Virus record (IMG/VR): IMGVR_UViG_3300009414_000001
Coordinates: 25,821 to 89,820 of that record
Source: a virus
Strand: one strand, 5' to 3'
DNA length: 64,000 nucleotides
Position numbers and translations under genes: made by a program. Position 1 is the first letter of the stretch. The number at the start of each line of letters is the position of its first letter. This document shows, piece by piece, positions 1 through 7,701 of the stretch. Below the pieces are notes generated by a model. That model worked only from the letters and a program-made list of their open reading frames with translations. It made no database searches and was not told where the DNA came from.

Positions 1-36
1 TTATTGGATTGGCTTTTTATTTGCTTACTTCTTAAC

Positions 37-279
37 TCAGGCATAAAACAGCCCCTTAATTGCTTGATAAACAGACCGCCCATTAAAGATCCGTCTAATA
101 AAATATGACCTCGCTAACGATATCAGCGTATAACACAATCCAAGGCTCAAGTTTTGGCCTGCACTAATAGACCACCCGAACATAGGAAATAAAATAGCGT
201 TAGCTGTTAGAGTAATAGAAAGACCTATTAATATGTTTGTGAGCGACTCAAGTAGTGAGTCTTTTTTTGTTTGATTCAT
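37..279 (-). CDS. small two-helix inner-membrane protein
   Basis: This 80-aa protein has two hydrophobic stretches (about residues 12-34 and 42-58) and a basic end with an ARSYFIRR motif, so it is probably a small inner-membrane protein. From memory it resembles a short family common on phages and plasmids (DUF7220-like), whose function is unknown. I start it at 279 because the open frame continues upstream only over the preceding gene. That gene's stop (281-283) lies one base before this ATG, so the two are probably translationally coupled. No catalytic motif is visible. Confidence 0.6.
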   Translation of the reverse strand: MNQTKKDSLLESLTNILIGLSITLTANAILFPMFGWSISAGQNLSLGLCYTLISLARSYFIRRIFNGRSVYQAIKGLFYA

Positions 280-280
280 G

Positions 281-712
281 TTATTGAGTCTGCTCATAGA
301 TTGTGTCCGATTTATCACAAATAAAGCCATGGCAAACATACCCTGTAGCCTCATCGTATGGCGTTCTTTTGCATTTCTTCTGCCTGTACTGATAATGCTC
401 ATAGCCACAGCTAAAAGCGTAAGGGTTAGCATTGTAATCAGCATAATATTGATCTTGCCCGTTGCGTGCCGCATTAGCGCCAGCTGCAAAGCCACTCAAG
501 AAGTCTTCTCGCGTGTTGATCATCAACGTTTCACCCAAGCTACCCTCTACAACCAAAATAGCACCCAGTTTAACTAACCTAGTTACCGTTTCACTGTTAA
601 AAGAACCATGATAAACATCTTTATTCACATCATAAATAACAGGAGTGTCGCCGTGCCCCGTTGCTTCCATCAAAGAAACAAATAACTCTCGCTGTTTTCT
701 TGGTATTGGCAT
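281..712 (-). CDS. hypothetical protein, 143 aa
   Basis: I do not recognise this protein. It is soluble, begins MPIPRKQREL, and has a Tyr/Asn/Gln-rich middle and two Cys near the end. A start at 712 is preferred over 751 because an AAGG ribosome-binding site lies nine bases before it. It is followed immediately by the small membrane protein at 37-279, so the two form a pair transcribed leftward. A TTTGTTAGG motif (767-777), one of about nine in the window, lies just upstream and may be its control site. Confidence 0.6.
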   Translation of the reverse strand: MPIPRKQRELFVSLMEATGHGDTPVIYDVNKDVYHGSFNSETVTRLVKLGAILVVEGSLGETLMINTREDFLSGFAAGANAARNGQDQYYADYNANPYAFSCGYEHYQYRQKKCKRTPYDEATGYVCHGFICDKSDTIYEQTQ

Positions 713-766
713 GATTAAAAACCTTAGTAAATTAAATCGTACAATTAACATTTAACATCTTAGTCA

Positions 767-777
767 ATTTGTTAGGA
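767..777. promoter_or_regulatory. copy of the dispersed TTTGTTAGG motif
   Basis: ATTTGTTAGGA lies in the 82-bp gap between two leftward genes. Near-identical copies lie in other intergenic gaps (12794, 25434, 25466, 30431, 38753, 47833, 53038, 62684). The flanks here read AGTC and GACT. Its role is inferred only from this placement. Confidence 0.4.
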
Positions 778-794
778 CTAGAATGTTAATTTTT

Positions 795-1496
795 TTAAAG
801 AGAAAAGCCCAGCTTTTTAGGTTTTAGCGATTCATCATTTACGCCTTTTTTGACGTCAATGTGCTTACTATCAATAAGCCCTTTCATTAGCGCGCCGTCT
901 TGCCTCGTTTTTCGCTTATCATCTTTAAAATCATTTCCTGCAAAATCGCACGAAAGAGCATATCGATTATTTAGAGCGACAAGAGCTGTATTATTGCTTG
1001 ATTCTGTTACCGAATCAACTTTATAGCTATTAGTGAACGAACAGGTAAAACCCATCTTTAGGCCATTTCGATAACTATTCATATACTTTGCAGGAGCACC
1101 GCCAATTAACAGGCGATGCTGCTTTGCTTTTTTGATGATTTGCCCTCTAGCAACTTCGTACACATAACGAGAAAATTCTATGTCGCTCGGCTCACCAACA
1201 TAATAAAACACCCCTTTAAGCGCACTGTAGCCTTGACGGTACGTGACACAAACACCTAAAACCTTAGCTATACTAGTTGCCATTTGCGCATCACTGTAAC
1301 TTATTTTTATACCTGAATGCTTAAACTCAAGCCGCTTGATGCTGGCACTTCCTATATCACCCATATTTAAACGATATTCCGTCATGTAGGCCATGGCCTT
1401 AGTGTTGGCGCTATTTCTTTCGTGTGGGTTCGTGGTTGATGCAGCTAAAGCGAGCAATTTTGCTATTTTTCCCTTTATGCGTTCCACTTTACTCAA
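795..1496 (-). CDS. DUF2786 domain protein
   Basis: The first ~45 residues (KGKIAKLLALAASTTNPHER...A...A..YMTEYRL) match the DUF2786 family, common on phages and plasmids. The following region resembles the domain usually found after it (DUF7168-like). The biochemical role is unknown. The start is a TTG at 1496 with a good GAGG Shine-Dalgarno ten bases upstream. One copy of the TGATTCTGTTA-type palindrome (999-1017) lies inside the gene, and two more lie upstream. The last ~40 residues are very basic, which would suit nucleic-acid contact. Confidence 0.75.
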   Translation of the reverse strand: MSKVERIKGKIAKLLALAASTTNPHERNSANTKAMAYMTEYRLNMGDIGSASIKRLEFKHSGIKISYSDAQMATSIAKVLGVCVTYRQGYSALKGVFYYVGEPSDIEFSRYVYEVARGQIIKKAKQHRLLIGGAPAKYMNSYRNGLKMGFTCSFTNSYKVDSVTESSNNTALVALNNRYALSCDFAGNDFKDDKRKTRQDGALMKGLIDSKHIDVKKGVNDESLKPKKLGFSL

Positions 1497-1538
1497 AGCA
1501 AATACCTCTGTAAATTTAATATATAAACCAATTAATTT

Positions 1539-1557
1539 TGATTATGTTACAGAATCA
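1539..1557. promoter_or_regulatory. palindromic operator-like site, copy 1
   Basis: TGATTATGTTACAGAATCA is a 9-1-9 palindrome with one arm mismatch. It sits in the 266-bp gap between the leftward DUF2786 gene and the rightward gene at 1763. Related copies are at 999-1017 (in the DUF2786 gene), 1718-1736 and 7702-7720 (perfect). The layout suggests binding by a dimeric repressor; the binder is unknown. Confidence 0.55.
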
Positions 1558-1717
1558 AATCGAGGTCAACTTTTTAACACACAAAAGAAACACCTTAAAA
1601 ATTCAATTAAACTTCCTTTAACTACCAACAAGGACACCTGAAACACACACAAGACCCACACAGAACCCACCTTTAGCACACGAAAACAAAGAACAAACAA
1701 ACAACTTGCGTACAGGC

Positions 1718-1736
1718 TGATTGCGTTACACAATCA
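1718..1736. promoter_or_regulatory. palindromic operator-like site, copy 2
   Basis: TGATTGCGTTACACAATCA keeps the TGATT...TTAC...AATCA skeleton of the site at 7702-7720. It ends 26 bases before the start of the gene at 1763, where an operator over a promoter or leader would lie. Confidence 0.5.
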
Positions 1737-1762
1737 ACTAAAATCAACTAGAGTAAGCACCT

Positions 1763-2017
1763 ATGAGCAATACAGAAGGAAAAAAGATTGGCGGATTCAG
1801 AGAGGGATCAGGAGGAAAACCAAAGCACAAAGCAGGCAAAACGACAACAAAACGAATCCCTGAAAAATACATCGATGCAGTTTCATCGTTAATAAATCAT
1901 CTTGAGAGTAATGCAGAAATAAACAAAAAAGGTGAAACAAAGACCAGCGAACCACTAAGAATAGTTTCAGCATTTGAGCAAGAGCAAGAGATTACTTTTA
2001 CAATAAAAGCTGTTTAG
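1763..2017 (+). CDS. small GxREGSGGKPK-type mobile-element protein
   Basis: This 84-aa protein begins with a Gly/Lys-rich segment (GGFREGSGGKPK) followed by KRIPEKYIDAVSSLINHL. That layout is seen in small phage and plasmid proteins that may bind DNA or act near recombinases. The function is unknown. It has a weak Shine-Dalgarno, an operator-like palindrome just upstream and a clear terminator downstream, so it is probably a single-gene unit. Confidence 0.6.
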   Translation: MSNTEGKKIGGFREGSGGKPKHKAGKTTTKRIPEKYIDAVSSLINHLESNAEINKKGETKTSEPLRIVSAFEQEQEITFTIKAV

Positions 2018-2053
2018 AAAAATCAGCAACCTTATAAAACTCGACTATTATTT

Positions 2054-2079
2054 AAAACCATCAATTAAGATGGTTTTTT
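2054..2079 (+). terminator. rho-independent terminator after the gene at 1763
   Basis: AAAACCATC and GATGGTTTT form a nine-pair stem around a six-base loop, followed by more T residues. It starts 37 bases after the stop codon. Confidence 0.8.
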
Positions 2080-2139
2080 GTTTCATACCAGCCAACAAGC
2101 AAAACAGCAACAACTTATCTTTAAAATCAAATAAAAAAC

Positions 2140-2181
2140 CTACTTGCTAAATATACCATTTATAGAAATAGCGACAAGTAG
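2140..2181. repeat. inverted repeat CTACTTG / CAAGTAG
   Basis: CTACTTG at 2140-2146 and CAAGTAG at 2175-2181 are inverted, 28 bases apart. The same arms recur at 2364-2397. Confidence 0.45.
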
Positions 2182-2222
2182 AGCGTTAGCAAATAAATTA
2201 AACAACGCTTTTGCTGGCCTCT

Positions 2223-2254
2223 CTAATTGCCATAACATAGGATATGGCAATTAG
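2223..2254. repeat. perfect 12-8-12 inverted repeat, recombinase-site-like
   Basis: CTAATTGCCATA (2223-2234) and TATGGCAATTAG (2243-2254) are perfect 12-bp inverted arms around an 8-bp spacer. There is no T-tract, so a terminator is unlikely. The geometry fits a tyrosine-recombinase core site or a large operator. No other copy was noticed. Confidence 0.5.
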
Positions 2255-2363
2255 ATACAATTCACTAAGTCGACAAGTCACAAGCAAAACCACCAAAACA
2301 CGAATAAACCCATTCCTTAAAATCTGCGTAACTTCACCTTAAAAACAAAATAATATCGACACA

Positions 2364-2397
2364 GCTACTTGCTTCTTTTCGGAATATAACAAGTAGC
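2364..2397. repeat. inverted repeat GCTACTTG / CAAGTAGC
   Basis: GCTACTTG (2364-2371) and CAAGTAGC (2390-2397) are perfect 8-bp inverted arms 18 bases apart. This is the second copy of the arms seen at 2140-2181. It lies about 100 bases before the repeat-protein gene and could regulate it. Confidence 0.45.
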
Positions 2398-2494
2398 GTT
2401 TATACTCGTCAATAAGCAGACGATCACCCAATGGATCGCTTCTTGCTTAGATAGCTTTAATTATTATTTTTACAACTAAAAACTAAGGGAAATT

Positions 2495-2905
2495 ATGTTA
2501 AATTATATATTCTTATCAATCATGTTGGCTTTTAACCCAGCAGCAGAATCAGCAACAAGCAATCTTGATCAAGGCACGCCATCAGTTCAAGGTAGCAAAA
2601 CAAAGCGTGTTGATTTTAATTTACTTGGCAGCAAAACAAAGCGTGTTGACTTCAACGTGCTCGGCAGTAAGTCAAAGCGAATAGCTTACGGTAGTAAAAG
2701 CAAGCGCATCGCTTACGGTAGCAAATCAAAGCGTATTGATTTTAATCTGTTAGGTAGTAAGTCGAAGCGAATCGACTTTAACTCATACGGCAGCAAGTCA
2801 AAACGAATTGACTTCAATATGCTTGGCAGCAAATCAAAACGCATCGACTTTAATATGCTTGGTAGTAAATCAAAACGCATTAATGCTGATTCCGTCAAAA
2901 TATAA
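2495..2905 (+). CDS. secreted-looking protein of nine GSK[S/T]KR repeats
   Basis: This 136-aa protein has a hydrophobic start (residues 4-14) and a possible signal-peptidase site after AESA at residue 20, followed by a short linker. From residue 33 it is almost entirely tandem units: GSKTKRVDFNLL, GSKTKRVDFNVL, two short GSKSKRIAY, then GSKSKRIDFN-type units, nine in all. The DNA units differ at many synonymous positions (AAA/AAG, AGC/AGT/TCA, CGT/CGA/CGC/AAG), so the peptide rather than the DNA appears to be conserved. The variable Ser/Thr sits between Lys residues. I do not recognise the family. It could be a multi-copy peptide precursor, a cationic secreted peptide, or a substrate or ligand for the kinase/phosphatase encoded just downstream. 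The ribosome-binding site AAGGGAA is strong, and a terminator follows, so it is its own unit. Confidence 0.75.
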   Translation: MLNYIFLSIMLAFNPAAESATSNLDQGTPSVQGSKTKRVDFNLLGSKTKRVDFNVLGSKSKRIAYGSKSKRIAYGSKSKRIDFNLLGSKSKRIDFNSYGSKSKRIDFNMLGSKSKRIDFNMLGSKSKRINADSVKI

Positions 2906-2928
2906 ACACGACTAAATCAATAATATAG

Positions 2929-2955
2929 AAAGCGGCGATTTATTGCCGCTTTTTT
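2929..2955 (+). terminator. terminator after the repeat-protein gene
   Basis: AGCGGC and GCCGCT pair around GATTTATT and are followed by six T. It separates the repeat gene from the phosphatase operon at 3012. Confidence 0.8.
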
Positions 2956-3011
2956 GTGTGTTGCGCAAAATTGTTGTAAAGTAGCTCCCAATGAGATGGA
3001 GCTAATTATCA

Positions 3012-3749
3012 ATGCTAAATTTAAGCAAACATTTAGAAGTTGAATTAAACACAGAAGGCGTTGATTACTTTGTTGGTGACGTACATGGTCACTACGACGA
3101 ATTAATGAACGAAATGAAGCGTGTGGGCTTCAAGGAAAGTACAGATCGCCTTTTCTTTCTTGGCGACTTATGCAATCGAGGCGATGATTCAATCAAATGC
3201 CTAGACTTGCTTACCGAAAAACATAAAACACTTACAGCTTACTCATTGGAAGGAAACCATGAGAATCTAATAAGTGAATTGCCCTACAACTCAAAAATCG
3301 AAGAACAATTAAAGCGAAGCAGCACAGGCGGTCAATGGGCAGTTGATTGTTATCACTTCGAACCCTCTGTATTTAGAAGGCTAACAGGTATCATAAAGGC
3401 TAAGTGCTTTAACGCTATAACTGTCAAGACATCACTCGGCAGTATTGGCTTAGTTCACGCTCAAGCACCTGATGACTGGGCTGTTTTCAGTCACAGTAAA
3501 ATACCTAATGACGTACTGTTTAACGGCCTATGGAGTCACGAAAAATACTCTAAGCCTGCAAGCGAACTAAACCCCATCAAAAACATCGACCTCACTATTA
3601 GTGGACACACTAATTCAAGCGAAATTGTAGTCAAACAAAACATGATTTGGATTGACACTTTACGTAATGGCGGAAGGATAACAATAATAAGCGCCGCAGA
3701 AGCTTTTGAGTTGATGAAAACTGAGAGAGCAAATGAACGAACAAGATAA
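3012..3749 (+). CDS. PPP-family Ser/Thr protein phosphatase
   Basis: This 245-aa metallophosphatase carries the three PPP signatures: GDVHGH at residues 22-27, GDLCNRG at 51-57 and GNHE at 81-84. Later His-containing motifs (LVHAQ, ISGHT) supply further metal ligands. The layout matches phage lambda phosphatase and bacterial PrpA-type enzymes, which use two metal ions to hydrolyse phospho-Ser, -Thr or -Tyr. One oddity is that the second motif has Asn where the family has Asp (GDxVDRG), a residue near the catalytic His; activity could be altered. It is the first gene of a three-gene operon and overlaps the sigma-factor gene by 17 bases. It probably reverses phosphorylation by the downstream kinase. 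Confidence 0.85.
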   Translation: MLNLSKHLEVELNTEGVDYFVGDVHGHYDELMNEMKRVGFKESTDRLFFLGDLCNRGDDSIKCLDLLTEKHKTLTAYSLEGNHENLISELPYNSKIEEQLKRSSTGGQWAVDCYHFEPSVFRRLTGIIKAKCFNAITVKTSLGSIGLVHAQAPDDWAVFSHSKIPNDVLFNGLWSHEKYSKPASELNPIKNIDLTISGHTNSSEIVVKQNMIWIDTLRNGGRITIISAAEAFELMKTERANERTR

Positions 3750-4374
3750 ACACAGGTTAACATTCCTTATCCCTCGCTGGAACGATGGCGACAGAACCGC
3801 CATCAATGAAGTAGCTAAAATAGTCGAGCCATGGGTTAGAGGTTTCGCTTCGCTTGCTATCGATAAAGAGCACGAAAGTGTAATGGTTGCCAGTAAAAAG
3901 ATACCCACAATATTAGGCATGTGGGACGTTAACGAGCAAACACAAGAAGTAATGGTAAGGTTTGCTATTCATCAAAATTCAGTGACAAAATTAACCACTC
4001 CTTTAGCTCTTTACCAGCTATTGAGGTTTATGACCTACAGGATTTTAAAAAACAAAATTGAGGCTATAACAAAGCAGTCTGAGAATAGAGTCTCGGTCAG
4101 CGCAATGGATCCCGAAGAGCAAGATTTAATGGAAGGAGCGGCAAACAAGCAAAATGCCTCTGATATGGTTACGCTGCTAGAGCACCTTGAACATATCAAT
4201 ATAAAGCACCCTGACATGGCGATGGCTTACGCGATGCATCACATCGACGGTCATACCACCCAAGAAATATCTGACATAACAGGGCAGACAGTAAGAAGTA
4301 TTCAGCGTAATATAAAGCTAGTGAATACAGAGTTATACGCGCACTTAATGACTATAAAAACGGAAGCTTCGTAA
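3733..4374 (+). CDS. ECF-type sigma factor (kinase-linked class)
   Basis: This 213-aa protein has the outline of the Sigma70_ECF family that travels with Ser/Thr kinases. The N-terminus (FLIPRWNDGDRTAINEVAKIVEPWVR) is region-2-like, with a middle helix bundle. The C-terminal region-4 helix-turn-helix (DGHTTQEISDITGQTVRSIQ) would read the -35 element. In Vibrio parahaemolyticus a sigma factor of this kind, EcfP, is activated by phosphorylation by its partner kinase PknT. Here the gene lies between a phosphatase and a kinase, overlapping both, which strongly suggests the same kind of control. No anti-sigma gene is visible. Target promoters are unknown. Confidence 0.75.
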   Translation: MNEQDKHRLTFLIPRWNDGDRTAINEVAKIVEPWVRGFASLAIDKEHESVMVASKKIPTILGMWDVNEQTQEVMVRFAIHQNSVTKLTTPLALYQLLRFMTYRILKNKIEAITKQSENRVSVSAMDPEEQDLMEGAANKQNASDMVTLLEHLEHINIKHPDMAMAYAMHHIDGHTTQEISDITGQTVRSIQRNIKLVNTELYAHLMTIKTEAS

Positions 4375-7300
4375 TGGATTTAGACGTTCTTGATATTGTA
4401 GAGAAAGCACTTTTAGTTGATGAACCAGCAGAGAGATTGAAACTAATCTCTGAGAGCTGCGGCAATAATCAAGAGCAAATCGATTCAATAGTTTTCTTAA
4501 TAGATGTTGTTAGCGAAGAAATAGAGCAACCAGAGCTTACCGCTGATGACGTCAAGGAAGCTTACGAAGTTCCAAGTGACGAATTATCTGCCTTTGATAT
4601 CCTAGCTATAGTCACAGAAGACGGAATCACCACCCAAGACCAAGAAAAGCTAGTTATAGAGCTTTGTGCTGGTGATGAAAGCAAAGTAAAGGAAGTTAAT
4701 CGCCGTCTTGAAATGCTCTCTGATGATATCGATGAAGCGATCAACGAAAACATAATACAAGAAAGCTACAAGTCACTAAAAAACGGCGGCATCAACGACC
4801 CTAAAGCCCTCGAAGGCTTAATTGTTAACGACTATCGATTAGATTCCTTTATAGATAAAGGCTCTTACGGTTTTGTCTATAAAGGCACGCGAATCGATGG
4901 CAAAATGAAAAAACAACAAGTTGCCATAAAAGTCATTAACCCGTCCATCAAAAACATTCTTCCCTTTGATTTAATTGACCGTGAAGCTGACATCATGGCG
5001 ATGCTAAATCACAAATACATTGTTAATGTGTTGCATGTAGGTAGCGTTAATTACAATGGTATGTTTTTAGATTGCCATATAACAGAGTTTGTTAATGGCT
5101 GTAATATATTCGAAGCCTTTCCTTTATCACTAGACAATCTGATAGCTAAAATTAAGTGTGTTGCTAGGGTAGCTAAAGCATTAGAGCACTCGCATAAAAA
5201 CAAGCTTATACACGCTGATATCAAGCCTGAAAACATCCTTGTTCGTTACTCTGAGAAGACTGAAAAAGAAAAGGAAATGTTTCTTAGGATCATGTGTGAG
5301 ACTGATGTGGGCAATACTGGCCTAGTCTCTCATGATTTAGAACCTGTACTTTTAGATTTCAGCATATCGCCAACATCTAACGCCCAAGGTACATCAAAAG
5401 CTGATGCGATAAAGTTTGCCAACAACTACAGATCACCTTACAGCTCTCCTGAATATCTACAAGGAGAGTCTTTATCTGCTCGCTCGGACGTTTATTCGCT
5501 CGGCGTATTACTGCATGCATTGATTATCAACAAAGAGCCATGCGAAAGAGGGCAGTTTGAAGAGTGGCCTAGCGACATATTGCTAGGTAAAAAAGAATGG
5601 GATTACAACTGGTGTCTTGGTGACTTAGACGCCATCATCAAAAAAGCATGCGCTAAAAACCCTGATGACCGATACAACAATGTTACTGAATTCAAAAATG
5701 ACCTCTATAAGTTTATAGAGTTCAAGCCAGTTTCAGCGAAATCTGAGTCCTTGCCAGCGAAAGTATACAAGAAAACCCGAAGAAACCCTTTAATGATGAC
5801 GGGCTTAGCCATGGGGTTTGTGTCGTTCCTATACGCTGCCTTTTACTCTATCGATGCAATAGAGCAGAATGCTCAATATCGTCATAACCTAGCGCTGTCG
5901 GAAGAATATTCCACTATGCTAAGCGAAGTACTCAAGCCTGTTGTTTCTCGAAAAGCTTTAAGTAAAGATTTTTTTGAAGACAGCTTAAGTAGTTGGAACA
6001 AGTTTGATAACGCAACAACCGAAAAGCGCGTTTACTTCTTATCGTCATTAGCTGAGATGGCAACTAATGCACAGCATTTTGATATCGCGTCTGAAATGTA
6101 CGAAAAGCTATTAAAGTCCTTTGAAGATGAATTAAACGAAAAGGACAGAATAAAGCACACATCAAAGTACATTGTCGCATTAAACAAGAGTGGGCAGTCT
6201 GAAAAAAGTCAGCGAATAGCTGCGCCTATGTTCGATTCGATGGTTGGTCATAATTATGATGATCCCGTTATTGTCGGCGCTTTCTTGGAAATGTTTGACA
6301 GTGCCAGTCGATACATATACGAAAGCTACGAAGAAAGCGTGCCACTATTGGAAATACTTAGACAAATAGAGCAAAAGCCACAGTTGTTTTTAGCGCCAGA
6401 GCATAGATCACTACTTCATTACCACACTGCAAAAGAGCGTTATTATTCTTTCTTTGGCGATTACGCCAGCACAAGTATCGGTCAGAGTGAAGACTTCTAT
6501 CAGGAAGAAATGGTGCCAGTATATAAGGACACCAGAGTTGATATAGACAAAGCCCTCTACTTGCTTAAAGGAACTCGTCAAGAGGAAGAGTATAGGCATC
6601 AATATTTAAGCTTAAGCGCTAGAATTGAATACGAACTAAGAAACACTAAAGCCGCCAAAAAACTGAGCAATAGAGCTATTAGATACGCCAAGGAAAACTG
6701 GGGAGACAGCCCGATAACCCAGCGAGCTTATGTAATAGATTTCACGGTTAATCGCCACGTTGATTTAAATAAAATGCTTTCATCTGCGAGAAACGCCGAT
6801 AGAATGCAAAGCCGCAGAGGTGTTAGTCGTGATGACTTGATCACATCGAGCTATTACCTTGCTGATGCATTACTGATGAGTGGAAAGCTAGATAAAGACA
6901 AGGCATTAATACTCAGTCTAATTAATAAATACACTCCTGAACAGCTTGATTATGAAGGCTTGGACTCAATGGAAGCGATGATAATTGATTATCTTGGCAC
7001 TACTGAGTTTGATAAAAGTGACGCTGACAATAAGATACTTGCAAGCTATGCGCTGGCGGCAGCTGAGCGCATGAAAACAATTGAACCTAACGAATTCGAG
7101 CAAGAGAAGTATAATTTTGCTCGATTAATTAACCTGTATTTTAACGACGAGCTAAAAGGTAGTGATATTTTCAACTACTTTAATAAAACAAAGAAGTTTC
7201 CGTCAAACCTACAAGCAACCAAATACACCTACTTAGCCATTTTATCTATTGACCTTAAAGAGCATGAAGTAGCTAACAACCTCGTAAGTTTTGCCAGACA

Positions 7301-7520
7301 GGCGATGGTATACACAGAATTTGAGCGCACAAACTCAGTCAACCTGATGAGCATGTTTGCCTCAATCACTAAAGTTTATATCGCTATTGGCGACATTGAC
7401 GCCGCAAGAAACACCTTCAACAACGCTGCAACAATCTACAGAACGCATGAAGACGCACTTTCTGGAAGTTATTTTGCAAAGCAACTCACTGAATTAAATG
7501 ATAAATTAATATTTTCATAA
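4374..7520 (+). CDS. membrane Ser/Thr protein kinase with large C-terminal sensor domain
   Basis: This 1048-aa protein has two copies of a ~70-aa helical N-terminal module (ERLKLISESCGNN..., then QEKLVIELCAGDE...). The module is like the conserved lead-in of sigma-factor-linked kinases. The kinase domain is about residues 155-450. It has a glycine loop (DKGSYGFVYKG, ~158-168), the ATP lysine in VAIKV (~185), a catalytic loop HADIKPEN (~280), DFS instead of DFG (~328) and SPEYL instead of APE. One membrane segment lies near 474-494. A ~550-aa helical, TPR-like region follows, probably periplasmic, and may sense a signal. The ATG shares a base with the sigma-factor stop (TAATG), so translation is coupled. 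The DFS and HAD variants mean activity should not be assumed, though all the main Lys/Asp residues remain. Confidence 0.85.
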   Translation: MDLDVLDIVEKALLVDEPAERLKLISESCGNNQEQIDSIVFLIDVVSEEIEQPELTADDVKEAYEVPSDELSAFDILAIVTEDGITTQDQEKLVIELCAGDESKVKEVNRRLEMLSDDIDEAINENIIQESYKSLKNGGINDPKALEGLIVNDYRLDSFIDKGSYGFVYKGTRIDGKMKKQQVAIKVINPSIKNILPFDLIDREADIMAMLNHKYIVNVLHVGSVNYNGMFLDCHITEFVNGCNIFEAFPLSLDNLIAKIKCVARVAKALEHSHKNKLIHADIKPENILVRYSEKTEKEKEMFLRIMCETDVGNTGLVSHDLEPVLLDFSISPTSNAQGTSKADAIKFANNYRSPYSSPEYLQGESLSARSDVYSLGVLLHALIINKEPCERGQFEEWPSDILLGKKEWDYNWCLGDLDAIIKKACAKNPDDRYNNVTEFKNDLYKFIEFKPVSAKSESLPAKVYKKTRRNPLMMTGLAMGFVSFLYAAFYSIDAIEQNAQYRHNLALSEEYSTMLSEVLKPVVSRKALSKDFFEDSLSSWNKFDNATTEKRVYFLSSLAEMATNAQHFDIASEMYEKLLKSFEDELNEKDRIKHTSKYIVALNKSGQSEKSQRIAAPMFDSMVGHNYDDPVIVGAFLEMFDSASRYIYESYEESVPLLEILRQIEQKPQLFLAPEHRSLLHYHTAKERYYSFFGDYASTSIGQSEDFYQEEMVPVYKDTRVDIDKALYLLKGTRQEEEYRHQYLSLSARIEYELRNTKAAKKLSNRAIRYAKENWGDSPITQRAYVIDFTVNRHVDLNKMLSSARNADRMQSRRGVSRDDLITSSYYLADALLMSGKLDKDKALILSLINKYTPEQLDYEGLDSMEAMIIDYLGTTEFDKSDADNKILASYALAAAERMKTIEPNEFEQEKYNFARLINLYFNDELKGSDIFNYFNKTKKFPSNLQATKYTYLAILSIDLKEHEVANNLVSFARQAMVYTEFERTNSVNLMSMFASITKVYIAIGDIDAARNTFNNAATIYRTHEDALSGSYFAKQLTELNDKLIFS

Positions 7521-7582
7521 AATATTTTGTAACCTTTGTCGTTTTTTCCGTTTTCGATTGTACAGTGATTAAATTGTACGCT

Positions 7583-7630
7583 TTTACTATTATCAATCCC
7601 CCACGAAAATTAAGGGAAGATAATAGTAAA
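7583..7630. repeat. 12-bp inverted repeat downstream of the kinase gene
   Basis: TTTACTATTATC (7583-7594) and GATAATAGTAAA (7619-7630) are perfect inverted arms with an inner TCCC/GGGA pair. It starts 62 bases after the kinase stop and lacks a clean T-tract. It could be a transcript end structure or a recombinase-related site for the integrase downstream. Confidence 0.5.
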
Positions 7631-7701
7631 GGGACGCTTTAACGAAAAATAATGCATATTCCTACTTGCCAAATGCTGGTAATTAGCAATTAGACGAGAT
7701 A

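Larger units (their letters stand above)
2080..2494. other. gene-free stretch with several inverted repeats
   Basis: I see no convincing gene here. The stretch holds three inverted repeats (2140-2181, 2223-2254, 2364-2397) and a looser one near 2415-2455. The last ~30 bases before 2495 hold the leader and ribosome-binding site of the repeat-protein gene. CTACTTG, the arm of two of the repeats, recurs once at 7662, upstream of the recombinase gene. Confidence 0.5.

Noticed and set aside
2590-2890. CRISPR-like regular repeats
   Set aside because: The periodic DNA encodes in-frame amino-acid repeats of 9 or 12 residues with varied codons, and there are no unique spacers.
2713-2898. Antisense frame with FDLLP repeats
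   Set aside because: It is the mirror image of the repeat gene on the forward strand and has no ribosome-binding site or leader.
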